Source: Trebouxia sp. TZW2008 (taxonomy: Eukaryota > Chlorophyta > Trebouxiophyceae > Trebouxiales > Trebouxiaceae). Taken from it: a stretch of DNA of 64,000 nt. The stretch is from the NCBI GenBank assembly GCA_002118135.1, contig BDIU01000065.1, forward strand, positions 186,001 to 250,000. The letters are read 5' to 3'. The translations under genes and the position numbers were made by a program. This document shows positions 1-13,800 of the stretch, in pieces. The notes under the pieces were generated by a model. The model was not told where the DNA came from. It searched no databases and saw nothing but the letters and a program-made list of their open reading frames with translations. Position 1 is the stretch's first letter; the number at the start of each line of letters is the position of its first letter.

Positions 1-2866
1 CTCCTGGGCTCAAGATGGCAGTATTGTTAGACAGCAGCTGTAGAGAGGGCGCCTGTAGACATTCTGCTTCTTCTGCATGCTCAGGACATGCTGGTGTTCA
101 TAAGGCACTGAAGACAAACGGTGCACAACAACGTAACATTTGTCGCTATGTGATGTCATACTGCCGTAACAGTCTCAAACTCTCGAAAGAGCAACACAAA
201 CTCTGCACCTGTCATTCATGAAAGGCAGAGCACATCAATAAGGTCCACTTGATGCAACGCTGGCACCTTTCCAGGCCTTTATGATGCCATACAGTTGCAT
301 CATACATTTGTGACGCTCTAGGCAGGCCATGCAGATGCAACACAAACCGCGACAAGGTGAGCTGACCTATGTGCTGCATTGCCTGCACGCAGACAGCAAC
401 CGGGCCCTGTGAGCTGACCAACTCATCAGTCATCTCCCCAGGAATGCCAGACTGGGTGAAGAAGACCACAGGGATCTGAGTGTGGACCAGTGTAGGGCCG
501 CCTGGTGGAGCCCCAACCTCTCTTGGCACTGCCCTCCTCCGCACAACCTGCCAGAGCAATTGATTCAATTTGTCATCTCAGTGCAAAAGGTCAATGGCAA
601 GCAACCAAGCATCAGGAGCACAGGCATTGGCATTACATTGCTGTAAGCATCTGCTATGCTGCTGCATCCATATGACAAGGATGGCAATAGCTTGAAACGG
701 TGCCCATGAACTGTTACAAGCTATGGGAATAGCGCTGGTGAGGCAAAGGCAGCACAGGTTGACGACACTCACAGCACATGACAGGGCAGCAAGTTCACAG
801 GTCATGCCTGGAGATAAAGCGAATGAGGGACACACCGCTGCAGCACATGCACAGAACGTAGCAGCATGATGCATGCTATCGACATCACCTTTGCGGGCCA
901 CCATTCATGGCCATCAACCTTGGCCCACACCACTCTGCCTGGCCTGAAGGATCCTGCTGGATAGGCAGCGCCCAGGTCATCATCAATGTCATCACCGTCA
1001 TCGTCATTCTGCATCAAAGAGACATTGCAAGTTGACGCGAGAGCCGAGACAGCTCAGCACGGCAAAGGCGGCACAGCATGGGACCAGGGATGGAGAAAGT
1101 GAACACTGTTGTTTGAGGTGATAGATGCTGACTTTTGCCCACATACACATGACTGTATGTTGCTATGTGTGCTTCCGCAACTCAGGCAATTACAGTAGGG
1201 ATCATGAGCAGCAAAACGAGCCAGTGACCACATATAGCAGCTGATGCAATGCAAACACACAGACACACTTCACAATGCCAAACAAAACATATGCACAGCG
1301 CCAGCCATGTGCCTGGAGGGCATACCAGCATGTCTTCATCAGCAAAACCGCTACCCATGCCCAAAAGTGCTTCGGCAGCATCACTGATGTGCTTGCCAGC
1401 TCCAGCGCGCAGTTTGCCATTCTTTGGTTTGGGCCTAGTGCGCTGTAGCTGCCTGACTGCAGCTGACCGGGGCGGCCTCGGGCGCGCAGCGTGCTCTGCA
1501 ATCTCTTCGTCAGTGGCTCCGCTTGTCACCTTCTTCGTCTTGTTGCGGCTTGGCCTGGTTCTGTTTGGAGCCTGCTTGCTTGTTTCTTGCAGCCCACTGA
1601 TGCACAAGCAGAAGCAGCAGTTACAGTCCATGATGCTGTTTGCTGCCATGTCATCAGTCGCCAGGCTTGCAACATGCATGGAGTGTACTTGCAGTGGAAA
1701 TGCAGTGATTCACCAAGACAAGCAGGGTAAGCATGTGCACGCAGCCAATAGACAATGATGCACTCAAGCAAGTTGCTGCTATAGATCAAGGCACAGGCAG
1801 CCTAGCAGTTGGCCTAAGCAAGTGCAGCTGAGCTCTGAAGCACGCAGTTTGAGCTGTTTGCTACTGCCCTCAGTGTGCCCTTGCAAATCTGCCCGTGAGA
1901 GCATGTCAAGCCTATTGCAGCACAAGACAGGGGGCAAAAGAAGCTGTGGAGATTACGATGCACAATCCTAATGTATTTCAGCCAGCTGGATTGAAACAGA
2001 TAGCAGAAGCTCACTCTGCAACATCTGCAGCAGCTGCCTCTTGCTCATTGGTTGGCAAGGGCCGCGCTTCAAGAGCACTTTGTTGGCCTGCCAAGATATC
2101 ATCAATCTCTTCATCTGTCAAAGCCTGAGCCATTGTGCATGCTGCGTATATGCGATCCCATTTGTTGTCTTTGCACTCCCATTCTTCTGAGATATCCTCG
2201 TCTTTTAGTGTGAAAGGCACCTGTTGAACATTGCACTGTGAGCACGTGGTGTCCAGCATGCAAGACTTTTTGAGACACAGATAGCAGTTGCTGAGTGCAC
2301 ACTTTCTTGTAATCATGTAGCACCACCAGCAAGTCGCTCATGCAGCAAGGTGCCGAAAGCCTTGCAAACCAACTTTCTGTCAAACGTGTACAGACGCAAT
2401 CCCTAAGCACTTTGCCCGTACCTTGCGCCACTTTGCGCACTTGGCACATTGCACCCATTTCTGCAGTGCATCACGCTCCTGCTTCTGCATTGTGCGTGTG
2501 AAAGGCTTGCGAGTGAACATCTGATCATCGTCATCATCCTCTTCGTCATCTGGGGCCTTGTGATCTTGCTCAATCTGCCCGGGCTGTTGCTGACTGCAGC
2601 AGGAGCAGCAGCTTGTGTCTACATCATGCATGCAAACAGCCGACAAGCAAACCGCATGCAGGCAGAGCACCATGAGCTGAAGCATAAGCGTCATTGACAG
2701 ATCAAAGCATGCCTATCCTGGATTCCAGCCAAATGTTTGCAAGCAGTCTGGCAGTAGCGTGAGAACAGACTGAGCAGTGCAAAGCATGCTTGCGACAATA
2801 CCTTGCAAAGCTTGCCAGTGCTTCGCCAGCCTCAATCATGTCATCTTCTTCTTCAGCAGGCTGCAT
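1..2866 (-). CDS. CW zinc finger and PWWP domain histone reader (3' end outside window)
   Basis: Probable chromatin reader in the nucleus. Exons resolved by phase: 2866-2802, 2593-2422, 2220-2015, 1596-1326, 1008-889, then one starting at 547 whose end is unclear. A TGA stop lies directly before the ATG at 2866, fixing the start. The CW domain spans exons 2-3 (about residues 68-107): WVQCAKC, KWRK, then EWEC and a final Cys, giving the four zinc Cys and the aromatic Trp pair that in this family bind methylated H3K4. Acidic stretches flank it. The PWWP domain starts near residue 250 (VVWAKVDGHEWWPAKV) and continues in the exon at 547 (IPVVFFTQSG). The PWWP signature is EWWP instead of PWWP, a tolerated variant. 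CW followed by PWWP is the ZCWPW-like order; orthology is inferred. The C-terminus is missing. Confidence 0.8.
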
Positions 2867-4205
2867 TCAGGGGTCAATAAAGTGTAACAGGCCTGCACTA
2901 GGCAAGCAAGCCTTAAATCACAACATGTGCAGAAGGTGTTGTACATCAGAGTGTGAGGGCTGACGGAAACAACTTAGCCACCAAGCAGCTGCAGGATGTC
3001 AAGCTGCAGAGCAGCAGAAGGAGCTGTGTTTGAGAGTGCAGCATGGCATTCATGGCATTGAAAACAAGATGCAGCTTCAGTCGCACAACAAGTTGCAGGT
3101 GCACAGTAGCAAAAGAGGCAAGCAACAAGTAGCGAGGAGCTGGTGAGCTGTGCACCGATGGATTGTACAGGTAGAAGGTGTTGCACGATGTTCACTGAAC
3201 AGCGCGTTGTGGTGGCGGTGCACATGAACAGACGCACCTAGTCAGCAAGGCAAAGTCACCGCAGCGGGACGCAGCCGAAAAGGGCTTGGTGCAGGCACGG
3301 CAGACTTGTGTGTACCACGATGTCAGCGGTGACAGGCTCAAGAGACCCGCCACTTGACGACGTATCAGTGGAGATACACTGCCAGGTATGGCAGCAGAAG
3401 TTTGCACATTCCCTTCTTGACTCTCGCTGATCCTGCTGATCTGCTGTGGCTCTCACACACAGCATGCTCACATGGTCGAGTAAGCGCTCATGCTTCAAGA
3501 CGTGGGGATTTAACTGTCGGCCGGAATCTGCGTTTGGGATCACGTGCAAATACATCAGATTCTGACAAACGTCTAGGAATTGGCAAAGTTAATTGAGCAG
3601 CTCGAGGACTACCTGAAGTCCCCATTTCCACATTGCAAACTATGGTAAGCCTCTTTTGCCTGATTTCAGATACATTGCTCTTTGAGAAGCCATTTACATT
3701 ACAATCCGGTTGCTGATCAGCAACTGATCGACCACATATATATACCCCTTGACCTGTGCAAGTTAAATCTGTGATCAGTGCTTGCCAATGCTGCTGATAG
3801 GCCTTGGTACGCTTTCATGAACAATGTGTGTCTAGAAGCAGCTTGACATCAAGCCCAATGGCAATCCAGCCAGTCCGCAGGCAAGATTCACTGCTCAATT
3901 GCACCTACTCTACTTGTTCACTCAGACTTGACCCACCTTACCAATCTTACACATCCCTAGAACAAAACAAGACCAATATCAACTGCTGTTCCAGCACTAC
4001 ATGCAAGCTGCATACATGAAAACTTGAATACATTTCCCCTACTCAAAACTGGGACAGAATGTCACGCCAACTCTAACATTGAGGACAAAACGCCATGCCA
4101 ACTCTTTAACTTGTCATCAAAACAGAATGAAACAGCAGAAGCAGTAACAGCAAATGTATCTGTGAATTCTCAATACTCAAAATCAGGCTTGATCAGAATT
4201 CAGAC
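2867..4205. other. Spacer: promoter side of CW-PWWP gene and 3' flank of RING-CH gene
   Basis: No convincing coding exon was found. The ORFs here lack splice-consistent continuation and domain-like composition. The left part should hold the promoter of the minus-strand CW-PWWP gene. The right part holds the 3' UTR of the RING-CH gene; a TGTAA motif on the minus strand at 3951-3947 is a candidate green-algal poly(A) signal. A short TA-rich run occurs near 3735. Confidence 0.5.
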
Positions 4206-6032
4206 TTATACAATGACTGGAAGATTTGCATGCTGCTCTTGAGACCTTGCAACAGCTTGCTCAGTGGCTCTGGCAACAGCTCTGCTTGTTCTTGGCGATC
4301 TCATAGGTGCTTGTGCAATACCAGCCTCCATGCTCTACAAAACATCAGCACTGTCAGCAGGCTTTTCAGCACAAAAGAGCCCGTGGCAAATTGGCATGGC
4401 TGTCAGTTGCACTGCACTGTGCTGAAGAACTGCATCATATTGTGCACAGCAGAGTGTATGCTGAAATTTGGTAACTTCAAGAGAGGCTTTGGTGCTCATG
4501 CAAGGATTTGCTCATGCAAGTCCAGGACTCAAAGCAAGCATGGTGAGGCAGATTCGCAGGGGCAGAACATGCAAGCAGTTGCAGAATGCACTTGCAACAT
4601 GCAGTTCTTAGATTTGAGCTGCAGCCCACGCTCTGCATGCAGGCAATAGTTGCAAAGTTCCCTCTGCAAACTCATGACATGGCGCAAGCAGACAGGGGCA
4701 TGATGTGAGCATGCACTGCACAAGACTTACCCACAGCACTGAGGCAAGCTCCTGTTCAAGGTCTCTGTCAGCCTCCTGCTGCATCTGCTGATCACGCACA
4801 GTGTGCATGACGCGCAGAACAGCGTACATAGGTATGAGTATGACCAAAAAGCGCACAGTGAACCACAACAGAAGCATGCCCGCTGACGCTTCTGGCCCTC
4901 TTACCCCATCAGGTGGTCTGTCACTGCCTTGCTGCGGCATCTGCTCTGTGCTGAACAGCTCAAAGATGTGTCGTATTAGGAGCATTGCCATGAATGCCAT
5001 GAGCGCCGCAAAGCACCATGCAGCACCAGAAGGAGGCGCGTCTTCTGGCTCTTCTTCAGCAGCCTGCAGCACAACACGAACGCATAACATTGAGGTGCAG
5101 ACGTCCATGCAAAGATGCTCAGAACAAGGCTGCCTGGCGCAACAGGACTTGGGCCACACACGCCTAGCACATGTGCTGGGACGTGAAACAATTATTATTG
5201 ATTACTGTCAGCTTTTGAGGTGCATGCTGCTCAATGATCAAGCGATTTTGCTGCCTGCTGGTACCATGGTGGAGCAACATACAACGGTGGCTTTCTTGTT
5301 GTTACTCAGGTTCCTCAATATCACTAAGCTATAACAATGCCTTGCTTTGCATTCACGTGCATAGTGTGCTTGTTACAAATTGTGACTGGACAGATCAACT
5401 TGCAGCTGGCTTGAGGCAAGATTCTTACTTGTATTGGTCCTGATCTTTGCAGTGTGATGGTGCCTGTGCTGCGATCAGCTCTCACAATGACTCCATGCAT
5501 CTGCAACTGCGTAAGGAGAGCAAGGCTGTCTGGATGTGCTGCTGTGTGAGCAGGGGGATATACATATGGCCCCTGCACACACCTTGAAGTTCATCCCAAG
5601 CTAACACCCTGGCAACATCATCATACACGGTGGAACTGCTGTGGACACAGACCTTGTAAGCTTGGTGACAGATCTCGCAGCGTTTGCTGCCCTTCTCAGT
5701 AATCCAGGTTTGTAGGCAGTGGGGGTGTACATACTGCAATCCAACAATATCTGTTGGCATGATGCATCAACAAAACCTGCAGGGCGATGCTGAGTTACTG
5801 CATAATACAGTAAACTGACCTGCATCGTGCCGGCGCACAAGCATGGCTGAGTCAGGGAGTCTATACTGTCTTCTTCCAGACACACACGACAGTAGCCACT
5901 GGTGCTCTGCAGCAAGCAAGGCTCATCTGCTGTGTGGTCTGACATTTCATTCATGTGCTGAAGAGACGAGCTTAATGCAGCGTTAAGGCGTACTTGACTG
6001 CATGGGCAGCTGGTGGATGGCTCACTGAGCAT
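4206..6032 (-). CDS. RING-CH (RINGv, MARCH-type) membrane E3 ubiquitin ligase
   Basis: Five exons, all joined in phase 0: 6032-5820, 5733-5653, 5572-5429, 5063-4731, 4334-4206; 900 nt, 299 aa. The C4HC3 RING-CH zinc finger is split over exons 1 and 2: CRVCLEE, PCLCAGTM, then HPHC, and CEICH, about residues 48-96. This order (Cys4-His-Cys3 with a Trp in TW) defines MARCH ligases, which take ubiquitin from an E2 and modify membrane proteins. Exon 4 encodes two hydrophobic segments (around FAALMAFMAMLLIRHIF and LLLWFTVRFLVILIPMY), so it is likely an integral membrane protein of endomembranes. After them comes a charged, Gln/Glu-rich cytosolic tail. The terminal exon is chosen by phase and its TAA at 4208-4206; it is the least certain exon. 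Divergent from the ADPRM gene. Confidence 0.85.
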
Positions 6033-6766
6033 GGCTGCAAACCAAACGGTAAGCAGCTACTAACACAAGCTATATGGCATATCTTTGTCAGCTGCAGAAA
6101 GGTCGCTGACAATCGAGACTATGGCAACATGCCAAAGGCTTGCGCCACCGGTTCGTCTGAAGGCTGACAAACACGAACAGCTTTCCGGCAGGTCTCTGTA
6201 TTTGTATGGCACAGTGAATATGCGGAACTTCACCAGGCACACAGCTTTTCCATAAGCCGAGGGCTGACAGCACACGCAGCAGACGTCAATTGCGCGCGCA
6301 GCTGGAGGTGGATAGACAACTTCTGAGACAAGAACCAAGATGAATGAATGAATGATTGAAAGCATGCGACATGACCGAAGCGGACTGTCATGCAGCACAA
6401 CTTGCTCAGAAGTACTTATTCTATTCCTCAATCATAGGCTTTGGCTCAAAGATCAGTTGGGACTGTGGAAACAAATATTTCCGAAAGTCTCGTCCGTAGA
6501 GTGGTATGCTTTGGCATGATGACACTGTGACAACAGCCTCATTGTGAAGCTGTGTTTGCCAGCATGCTTGTTCTCTTGTTAGTATGTCATGGGACTTGGC
6601 AGAGGTCATTCTTGCTTCCAGCAAGCCTGCCTCTGCACGGAGGAGTGTTTGATTTTGTCTTCTGGGTTCAGAACTGAAAGCTGACTTGACAGCTCGCTTT
6701 AGGCCACCACACTGATTTCGGAGCGAATGCTATGGCCGTTGGGACGCATGGGCAGCTTGACAGACT
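6033..6766. promoter_or_regulatory. Divergent intergenic region between RING-CH and ADPRM genes
   Basis: About 730 bp between two divergent start codons, so it must hold both promoters. No exon with domain-like composition is visible. I see no clear TATA box. A short ATGA-type simple repeat lies near 6340-6355. Part of it may be 5' UTR of either gene. Confidence 0.5.
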
Positions 6767-9503
6767 ATGCGCTTGAATTGCGCATCAAATCTCGGAATCG
6801 TGGCCTGTGAGCATTTGTCGGCGTTAAGTGTTAGGGCTTGGACCGGTCGTGCAGCCTCGCTTGATAGTAAAGCTGTGGTTCGAGCCAGTGGTCGGCATGC
6901 TAGACTTGACCGTCGCGAGCTGTGTTCCCTTGCTCTCCTGCACCTCCTACCGCCGAGCATGACCGGTCAAAACGCTTTCTCATTTGGCCTCGTAGCTGAC
7001 ATCCAGTATGCGAACAAGGTACAACAGTGAACGCTGCAAATGCATGCCTCCAGCATGATGGACTCATCGGTGATTGTAAGCTGCAGGCCATAGGTCACAC
7101 TGAAGGCAGGACTCAGCGGTACGAGGAAGTACCTCAGAAACTCACACAAGCTGTGCAAATCTGGCACAGAGATGACCCAAAGCTTGAGTTCGTCTTGTCT
7201 CTTGGAGACATTGTTGATGGACGCGCAACACAGGTAAGTTGTGTGTCCTGCGTGCCGACGATCAGCTGGCCAACACGCTTGTAGGCTGCTGCTCATCTGT
7301 CTATACATGCTGCCTGACTGTGTTCTTGTGAAGGCTGAAACAGATGAAGATTTCTCGTACATCAAAAACATATTGGGTCCTGTGGTAAGCCATCAAACGT
7401 CAGCATTGCAACAGCCAGGATGATGCAGATGAGCTGTTGCACAGCTTGCAGGCTACAACCACAAAATTCTGGCATGTGATTGGCAATCATTGCCTTCGGA
7501 TCCCAAGGGAAAGGCTATTGCGGGAGCTCAATATGCCAGGCTGCTACTATAGCAAACAGCTGCCTGGGAATTGGACAATGCTGATATTGGACACCACCGA
7601 CATGAGTGGACACAGCAACTACTCCCAGGTCTGCAACATGCATCTCTGCGACAACAATCGCCATGCCATCTTTCGGTGCTTGCCAAGCATGGCATTGTGA
7701 GAATATTACATTGATTATACTGATGCTTCAGCCAGTTCCAAGCTTCTGCAGACAATTCAGGCAACAGATCTGACAAGCTTGCTGCTTGCAAGGGTTTGCC
7801 GTAGGCTAAAGACCACCAAGCTTTGCGGTTGCAGGCATCCCCAATAGGCCAAGTGCCTGACAAACCTATTGCTTGCAGGAGTCGCCCATAGGTCAAGAAA
7901 CTGCCCTATTCAAGGCTCAGCACCCCATGTCAGCAGCAGAGCCTCAGATGTCAGACTGGAATGGCGGCATTGGCTCTGCCCAAAAGGCATGGCTAAGGGA
8001 GCAGCTGTCACAGGCAACTTCCAGACAGCATCGGGTGATACTTGCATGTCATCACCAGGTTGGTCACGGTGGGTACAGCACCTCCTTGCCTGTTGTTCAT
8101 GATTGCTGGCATGCTTCTTGATTGTTGTCAAATATTGCAATTGTGCATGCTTGGTATTGACAGGTATGCAGACGGTGTATGCTTCTGACATTGATGCGAC
8201 TGGCTGCAGTGGCTGTACTGCAGTACGATACGTAATACTCAATACGCAACAGGTAACATGCAATACGTAGTATTTGAAAGGATCGACGTGGATCACTGAG
8301 ATGTGCAATTTATGACACACGCAACACGCTGAAGCCAATACGCAATACCCATACGCAAGCAATTCACGGCATCAATCACTGAAATGAAAAGTGTGGTGAT
8401 TCACTGCTTTTATGTCTGCGTACAAGCGTGTGCACAGCTGCATGGCTGTCAACTACAACTGCATACTGTGTCTAGCAAGCAAGGTCCACTCTTCTTTGCT
8501 GAGTTTGTGTCACAGCTGTGCTGCAGGGGCAGCCCGTGATACTCATTTGGCTTGGAACTGGCTAGAGCTGCAGCAGATTCTGCTGGAAAGCCCTTGCATG
8601 CGTCTGGTGCTCAGTGGACATGACCATATTGGGGGGTACGCACAACATGGCCACATACATTTTGTGACTCTGGAGGCAATGCTGGAAGGTAGGAGGCATA
8701 GTCTCTTTTGATGACCATGCTCCCCTTAATGTTAAGGTAGTTTGATGTCAATTTTGGCCTGATAACTTGATTCGGCGGACAGATCTCATTGGTCAAAATG
8801 GTGAACTAAGTCTTGTTGGCGACCCCAGTCCTCCACCCCTGAGTTCCTACGAAGCCCAGCAAACCCTGAACTGACTGAACAAGGGACCACAGTGCCTGCT
8901 GCATATGAGCACCAGGGCAATGACTTGTAGCAAGCAAATTTATGAACATCCCTGCACCTTGACTGGAATGCACAGTTACAGTCATTGCTGTGCATCCATT
9001 CCTGAGCTGCAAGGTGAACATTTTTGTCTAGCAAATCTCTTCAGCAGGTTTGTACGGCGATGAGGGTCTATTTTGTCTGTGCTGCTTCACGCATCATGTA
9101 TCCAGGCATAGGTGGGGCGTTTGAGGCTCAAAAGGTCTTTTAGGCATGAGTATCTGCGACACTGCTCACCTTTAAGCTGACGCATATGCTACACAATTCT
9201 GCACAGAGTATGGTCTTTACAGTTGACGCTGCTGAGGCTGCTGCATCTGTATCAAGCAGAATTTTGCCTGAAGCTGTGCTGTAAGCTGCCGACCACGAGT
9301 GCCGAGAGTTAAGCAAAACTTGGCGTTTTGAGTGTGGAATGACTACCTGAATGGTGTCAACCAACGGTGGGGTGTTTGACCTTCAATCTTGACTGTCTGC
9401 AGCTCCTGCTCACACAGATGCTTACGCCGTCGTCGAGGTCTCTCCAAATCTGATACACATCATGGGTGCGGGCTCTGTGACATCAAGGCAGTTGCCTGTA
9501 TAA
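6767..9503 (+). CDS. ADPRM: Mn2+-dependent ADP-ribose/CDP-alcohol diphosphatase
   Basis: Calcineurin-like metallophosphoesterase of the ADPRM family, expected to hydrolyse ADP-ribose and CDP-alcohols. Seven exons: 6767-7018, 7087-7233, 7334-7384, 7452-7628, 7879-8068, 8527-8688, 9403-9503; 1080 nt, 359 aa. Metal-site motifs appear in the family order: FGLVADIQY (Asp about 78), LGDIVDG (about 124-129), VIGNH (about 161-163), ILACHH in exon 5 and LSGHDHIGGY in exon 6. Exon 7 gives the typical end AYAVVEVSP...GAGSVTSRQL. The donor of exon 5 (8069, GTGGGT) is chosen over the nearer GT because it alone restores phase. The first ATG adds 64 residues before MTGQNAF (ATG 6959); that extension could be a targeting peptide or 5' UTR. 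A TGTAA follows the stop at 9555-9559. Confidence 0.9.
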
Positions 9504-10809
9504 ATCACTTGTCAGGATGCAAGGCAGTATATGCAGCGTGACACAAGCGCAAGCTGTAAGCAGAGCTTATTCTAAGAAGCTTGTAGGGGAAGAAGATACA
9601 CCTTGATGCAAAACTTTTTCTTGGCGGATGTTGTTATTTGGCAGCCTTGGATTCATTTATTCGGCAACCACCTACAGCTATCAAGACAGTCTGCCCATAC
9701 CAAATATAAATTTTAAGCCTTAGCACACTACTTGTACAAATATTGTGAACTGGCTATTTGAGCATGTGAAGGGATCAGATCATTTGCAATCCTCCTCAGA
9801 CTGGGTCTGCCCACTGAACACTGGCCAACTGTGAGCAGAAAGCCAAGCAACTTTGCAGCGTTGATGCATGTACTTTTTAACTGTTGGGATGTTTTTGTCG
9901 CTTGCTTGATGGCTCTTGGTTTCTGCTGCCTGTGACGCAGCCTGCCTTGGGATTCAAGAGTCATATGATTTATTTCTCTGCACTGAGCTTAGGTCTAGGT
10001 AAAGGGGTTGTTGATCATCATTGCATTGATCTTGAGAAGACACCTTTTTGTGTACAACAGCAGCCAGCTTACACAAATCATTAATTGAGCAGTCAATCAT
10101 GGCAAGCATCAGCATCGTTCACAGATGTTTAAACTGGCAAAACATTTTGCCAGCATTTGATGTCGTTTTACTCACTCTTGATTGGATGGTTGCAACAATT
10201 GTTGTTGGCTAGAAGTCTTGATGGTACCCTAGCTCGGACATATCTGACAGCCTGATTGTGTTTGCTGAATGAGGTCAGAAGGGCGGGAGAACATCTGTGC
10301 TCAGCACATGGACTTGATCTACCCTAAGCTCTCTGCTGTTCACACTGACAGTCGCTGAAGTGTGTATCCCTTATGCTGTTCTTGTAATTGCATATATATA
10401 TATATATATATATACCGTAGTCTCCAAACTGTTTACCACGTGTGTCTTCCAAGTGCAGCGGATGCATTCGGGTTGTGTTGCAGTGGAGCAAAAGGCTGAC
10501 CTGCCTTGATGCATTTTGATTGGAACTAGCATGCAGCACAAGAATTGTCATCGTGTGCACTGATCATGTGATGCTCGAGGGCACGTAGTAGTACTGCACT
10601 AGTGGCAGCTGGGCACTTTTGATGCACGATCATGTGTTGAGATGCTTTCAAAGAAGCGATTGCTCTGATAAGCTAGACATATCTGGTATTGGCAATGCAT
10701 GTAGGCTGTTGTGTTTCAACGGTGCCATCACTTGCTTCAAGATGACAACTACCAGCAACATTGGCTTCATCATTGACATGATACATACATGCATGCATAC
10801 CGAAGCGTT
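9504..10809. other. Convergent spacer between ADPRM and kinesin 3' ends
   Basis: Two genes end towards each other here. AT-rich compared with the flanks. It holds the ADPRM 3' UTR with TGTAA at 9555-9559 and a (TA)n microsatellite near 10391-10414. No credible coding region seen; the small ORFs have no recognisable domain. Confidence 0.5.
10391..10414. repeat. (TA)n microsatellite
   Basis: An uninterrupted dinucleotide run of about 11-12 TA units in the convergent spacer. Likely polymorphic in length. Confidence 0.9.
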
Positions 10810-13800
10810 TTATTGTACATGCCAAGCATCTACTGCCGGTCGGTGATTGATAGGCCTAGGTAAGCGTCCTTGGCGATTGCTTGCACTGCGAATAGGCCGG
10901 AGCTCAGGACTGTCAGCTTTTGCTGAGCCTGACCTTGCTGCAGCGTCACCAGCACTCCCACTTCTATGCAATGATGGCTTCCTAGACATACTTGCGCTGT
11001 GGTCGGCGTTGATTGTTTCAGCAGGCATTTGACTTGAGCTGGATAACAGATTGCGCAGTCTCATGATTTCCTTCTGGTAGGCAACAGTGCTTTGGGCAAT
11101 GTAGTGCTGCAAACTGTGCAACTGCTCTTCGGCAACCAATGCCCGAGATTGCATTGCAGCCATCTGACGTTCCAGGTCCATCTGTGTATTCAATGTAAAC
11201 TCCTGCAAGTACAGATGCCAAATTGAGTTTGCTGGCAGACGCATAGTCAAGCCTTTGGGCCTGTCAACCTGCAGGACATGCTGAGGTTCTGATGATAATG
11301 ATCATTGACTAAGTCTGCATGCATACGTGTCAGGATTGCTCGCTGTAAACAAGCAAAATTAGTCAGGGGCTGTGTGGCTACGTTTGCAAATGTACACTGT
11401 GGCGCCTGCTGCACTGAACGATACCATACATACGGTGCTGCATAATGTGCATCAGCAAGCAATTGTCCTTGCAGCGAATGTAAGATACTGTGCAGGCTAT
11501 CAAAGTGCGCAGAAACAACACAATTGTCCCTGTTGCACAAGGAAGCTTCTATGACAGCAAAGTGGGGATGCCTTGGTGGCGTGAGCTTCTGGGCATGACT
11601 TGTCCAGCCCAGCAAAGAGAATGCCATGCAGTGCAGATCCTGAAGAGCTTGGACTCTGAAAGTTGGTTGTTCAGGTCTTTGAACAAAGGTAGTGTGATTG
11701 CAGGCCAGCGACCCATGCAGACAGATGCCGGTGATGCAAGCCTTGACGCAGGCCTTGATGCCATCACTTATTGTAAACGAGGCTTCTAAGTATTCATATC
11801 CTTGGAAAGCAGTAATCAACACAGCCAAGATCACAATTAAAGTTAACCCAATGATTGTCTGTTGGTGCTGTCCTGCAAAAACTGCATGATGAGCCCATCT
11901 TACGGCCTCTCTTGAAGACAGTAAGATAAGAGTGTTTAAGAACGGTGTTCCCCATGGGGGCAACGCTTGTAAGGCTTGGTGCACACAGCCTTGGTGTAAG
12001 TGGCTTGCACATCTGACCTGTATTCCTTGCCAAGGCCATGCACGTCCAGCTGATTGTGGTTCAGCGTGGTTGTGTGTTGTGATTGTGTGCCAGGTCTTCT
12101 GCAGTTTCTGCAAGAACATTGCATTTGACAAACAAAATTGTGCAGTTGAGTATTCACCAGTAGCTGCAGTCAGCCTTTCTATCAGACCTTAAAGTGACTG
12201 CATCTTGGCAAAATACAGAATATTGTACAATCTAGTCCTGCAGGTCCTGCGATGCATCTAGCACCACTACCTGTAGCACACCAGCCACCTAGCAAGCAAG
12301 GACGTCACAACATTACACACAAAGCAAAGCAACAACCCCCGCCTGTGCCACGAACTTTTGCATGCCAGTGCAGCAGCGGCAGTTTTGCCTTGAGCTGACG
12401 GCGCAGAGCATCGAAACCCTGCTTGCCCTTAGAACCGCGCACTCCCTTCCTTGACATTCAAGCATGTCACCATCATTGAACAGCCATGACTGTTGCCTTA
12501 CATTCTTGTTTGACATTATCTGTTGGAGCCCCTGTTGAGTCCCAAGGACATTCAACTCAATTGCTCTACTGGTGATACCATCAGCATTCTACCTTGAGCT
12601 GACGGCGCAGAGCAGCAGTGCCGTTCTTGCCATTAGAGCGGCGTACTTCATCCAGCTGTTGCTTCAGCTGCGCCACTTCATAACCTAATTGGGCGCGGGT
12701 TTTATCCCCCTTCTCCAGCTCCCTCAGCCGTGCAGTCAGGCGCTCGTTTTTGGCCCGTAGGTCATGCTGAGGGGTGGCCACAGCCCGCTGCCTCAGGCTG
12801 TCCAATTCAGACTGCAGCCTCTCATTCTCCAGCTCCAAGGCTTGTGACCAGCCTTGACCTACAGAGTAAATTTAGAGCAGATAGTAGCAATGAATCTCCA
12901 GTACAGTAGCTTCTCTTTGTACTGACACTCGATGAAAGGACAATCTTCATGTAAAGAGGACAATGCCAATGGGAACCAGTATCTGCAATCCAGCTGCAGT
13001 GGCACTGCTTTGTAAAATCAATTGATGCAAAAGTGCTTGTTTCTAGTACCTCAAGCCGTCAAAACAGAGAGAAGTCACTGCAACGCAATGATCCATCATT
13101 AGTGTTGTCAACCATGTTGTGGGCCTGTTCAAGCTGAGTAAAGATGGGAACAACAATAGTGTCAGCAAGGATGCACTAGACAGCATCACTGATGATGCCA
13201 ACAAAAAGCTACACTGTGTCATTACATATTTGCATCGTATGTCAGAGTGTGCACTTACCCAAGGGCTTCCTGTTGAGTGGCTGCTTGCTAGAGCTGTCCT
13301 GCCCCTGCAGCCGGGCTGCCTCACGCTCCTGCCGCAGTCTTGCCACCTCTGCCTGCAGTTTGTATACGCTCTTGACACACCTGGATTTCGGCATATATAT
13401 ACAGTACACTCTTTTTGTAAGGACACTTGATGTAAGGACAATCTCAATGCAAGGACAATGCCATTGTTAACCAATCACTCCATTCTGACTGCAGTGGTCC
13501 CTTTGAGTAAGGACAATTTGATGTAAGGACAAATATCCTTGGTAACCAAAGCAGTCATTACAAAGAGAGTGTACTGTATGGGCAAGTTGGCAAAGTACAT
13601 GTCTATGATTGGGAAGTGGGCAATGTACGCGCATACACAAAGATATCTTTGTGCAGAGTATTTGACACCATGAGCATACAAACAGCCCTACCTGCAGGTG
13701 CTGCATGTCCTGCTGGTGGCGCTGCCTCTGGTGGGGGCTTGAGGGGTTGTCTAGGGGTGGTAGGGGGGAGCTGGTACCCCTGAAGGAAGAGGAGGTGCGC

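Noticed and set aside
11247..12131. 294-codon minus-strand ORF
   Set aside because: Non-domain composition rich in Cys, His and Leu, no splice-consistent link; it lies in the intron between the last two kinesin tail exons.
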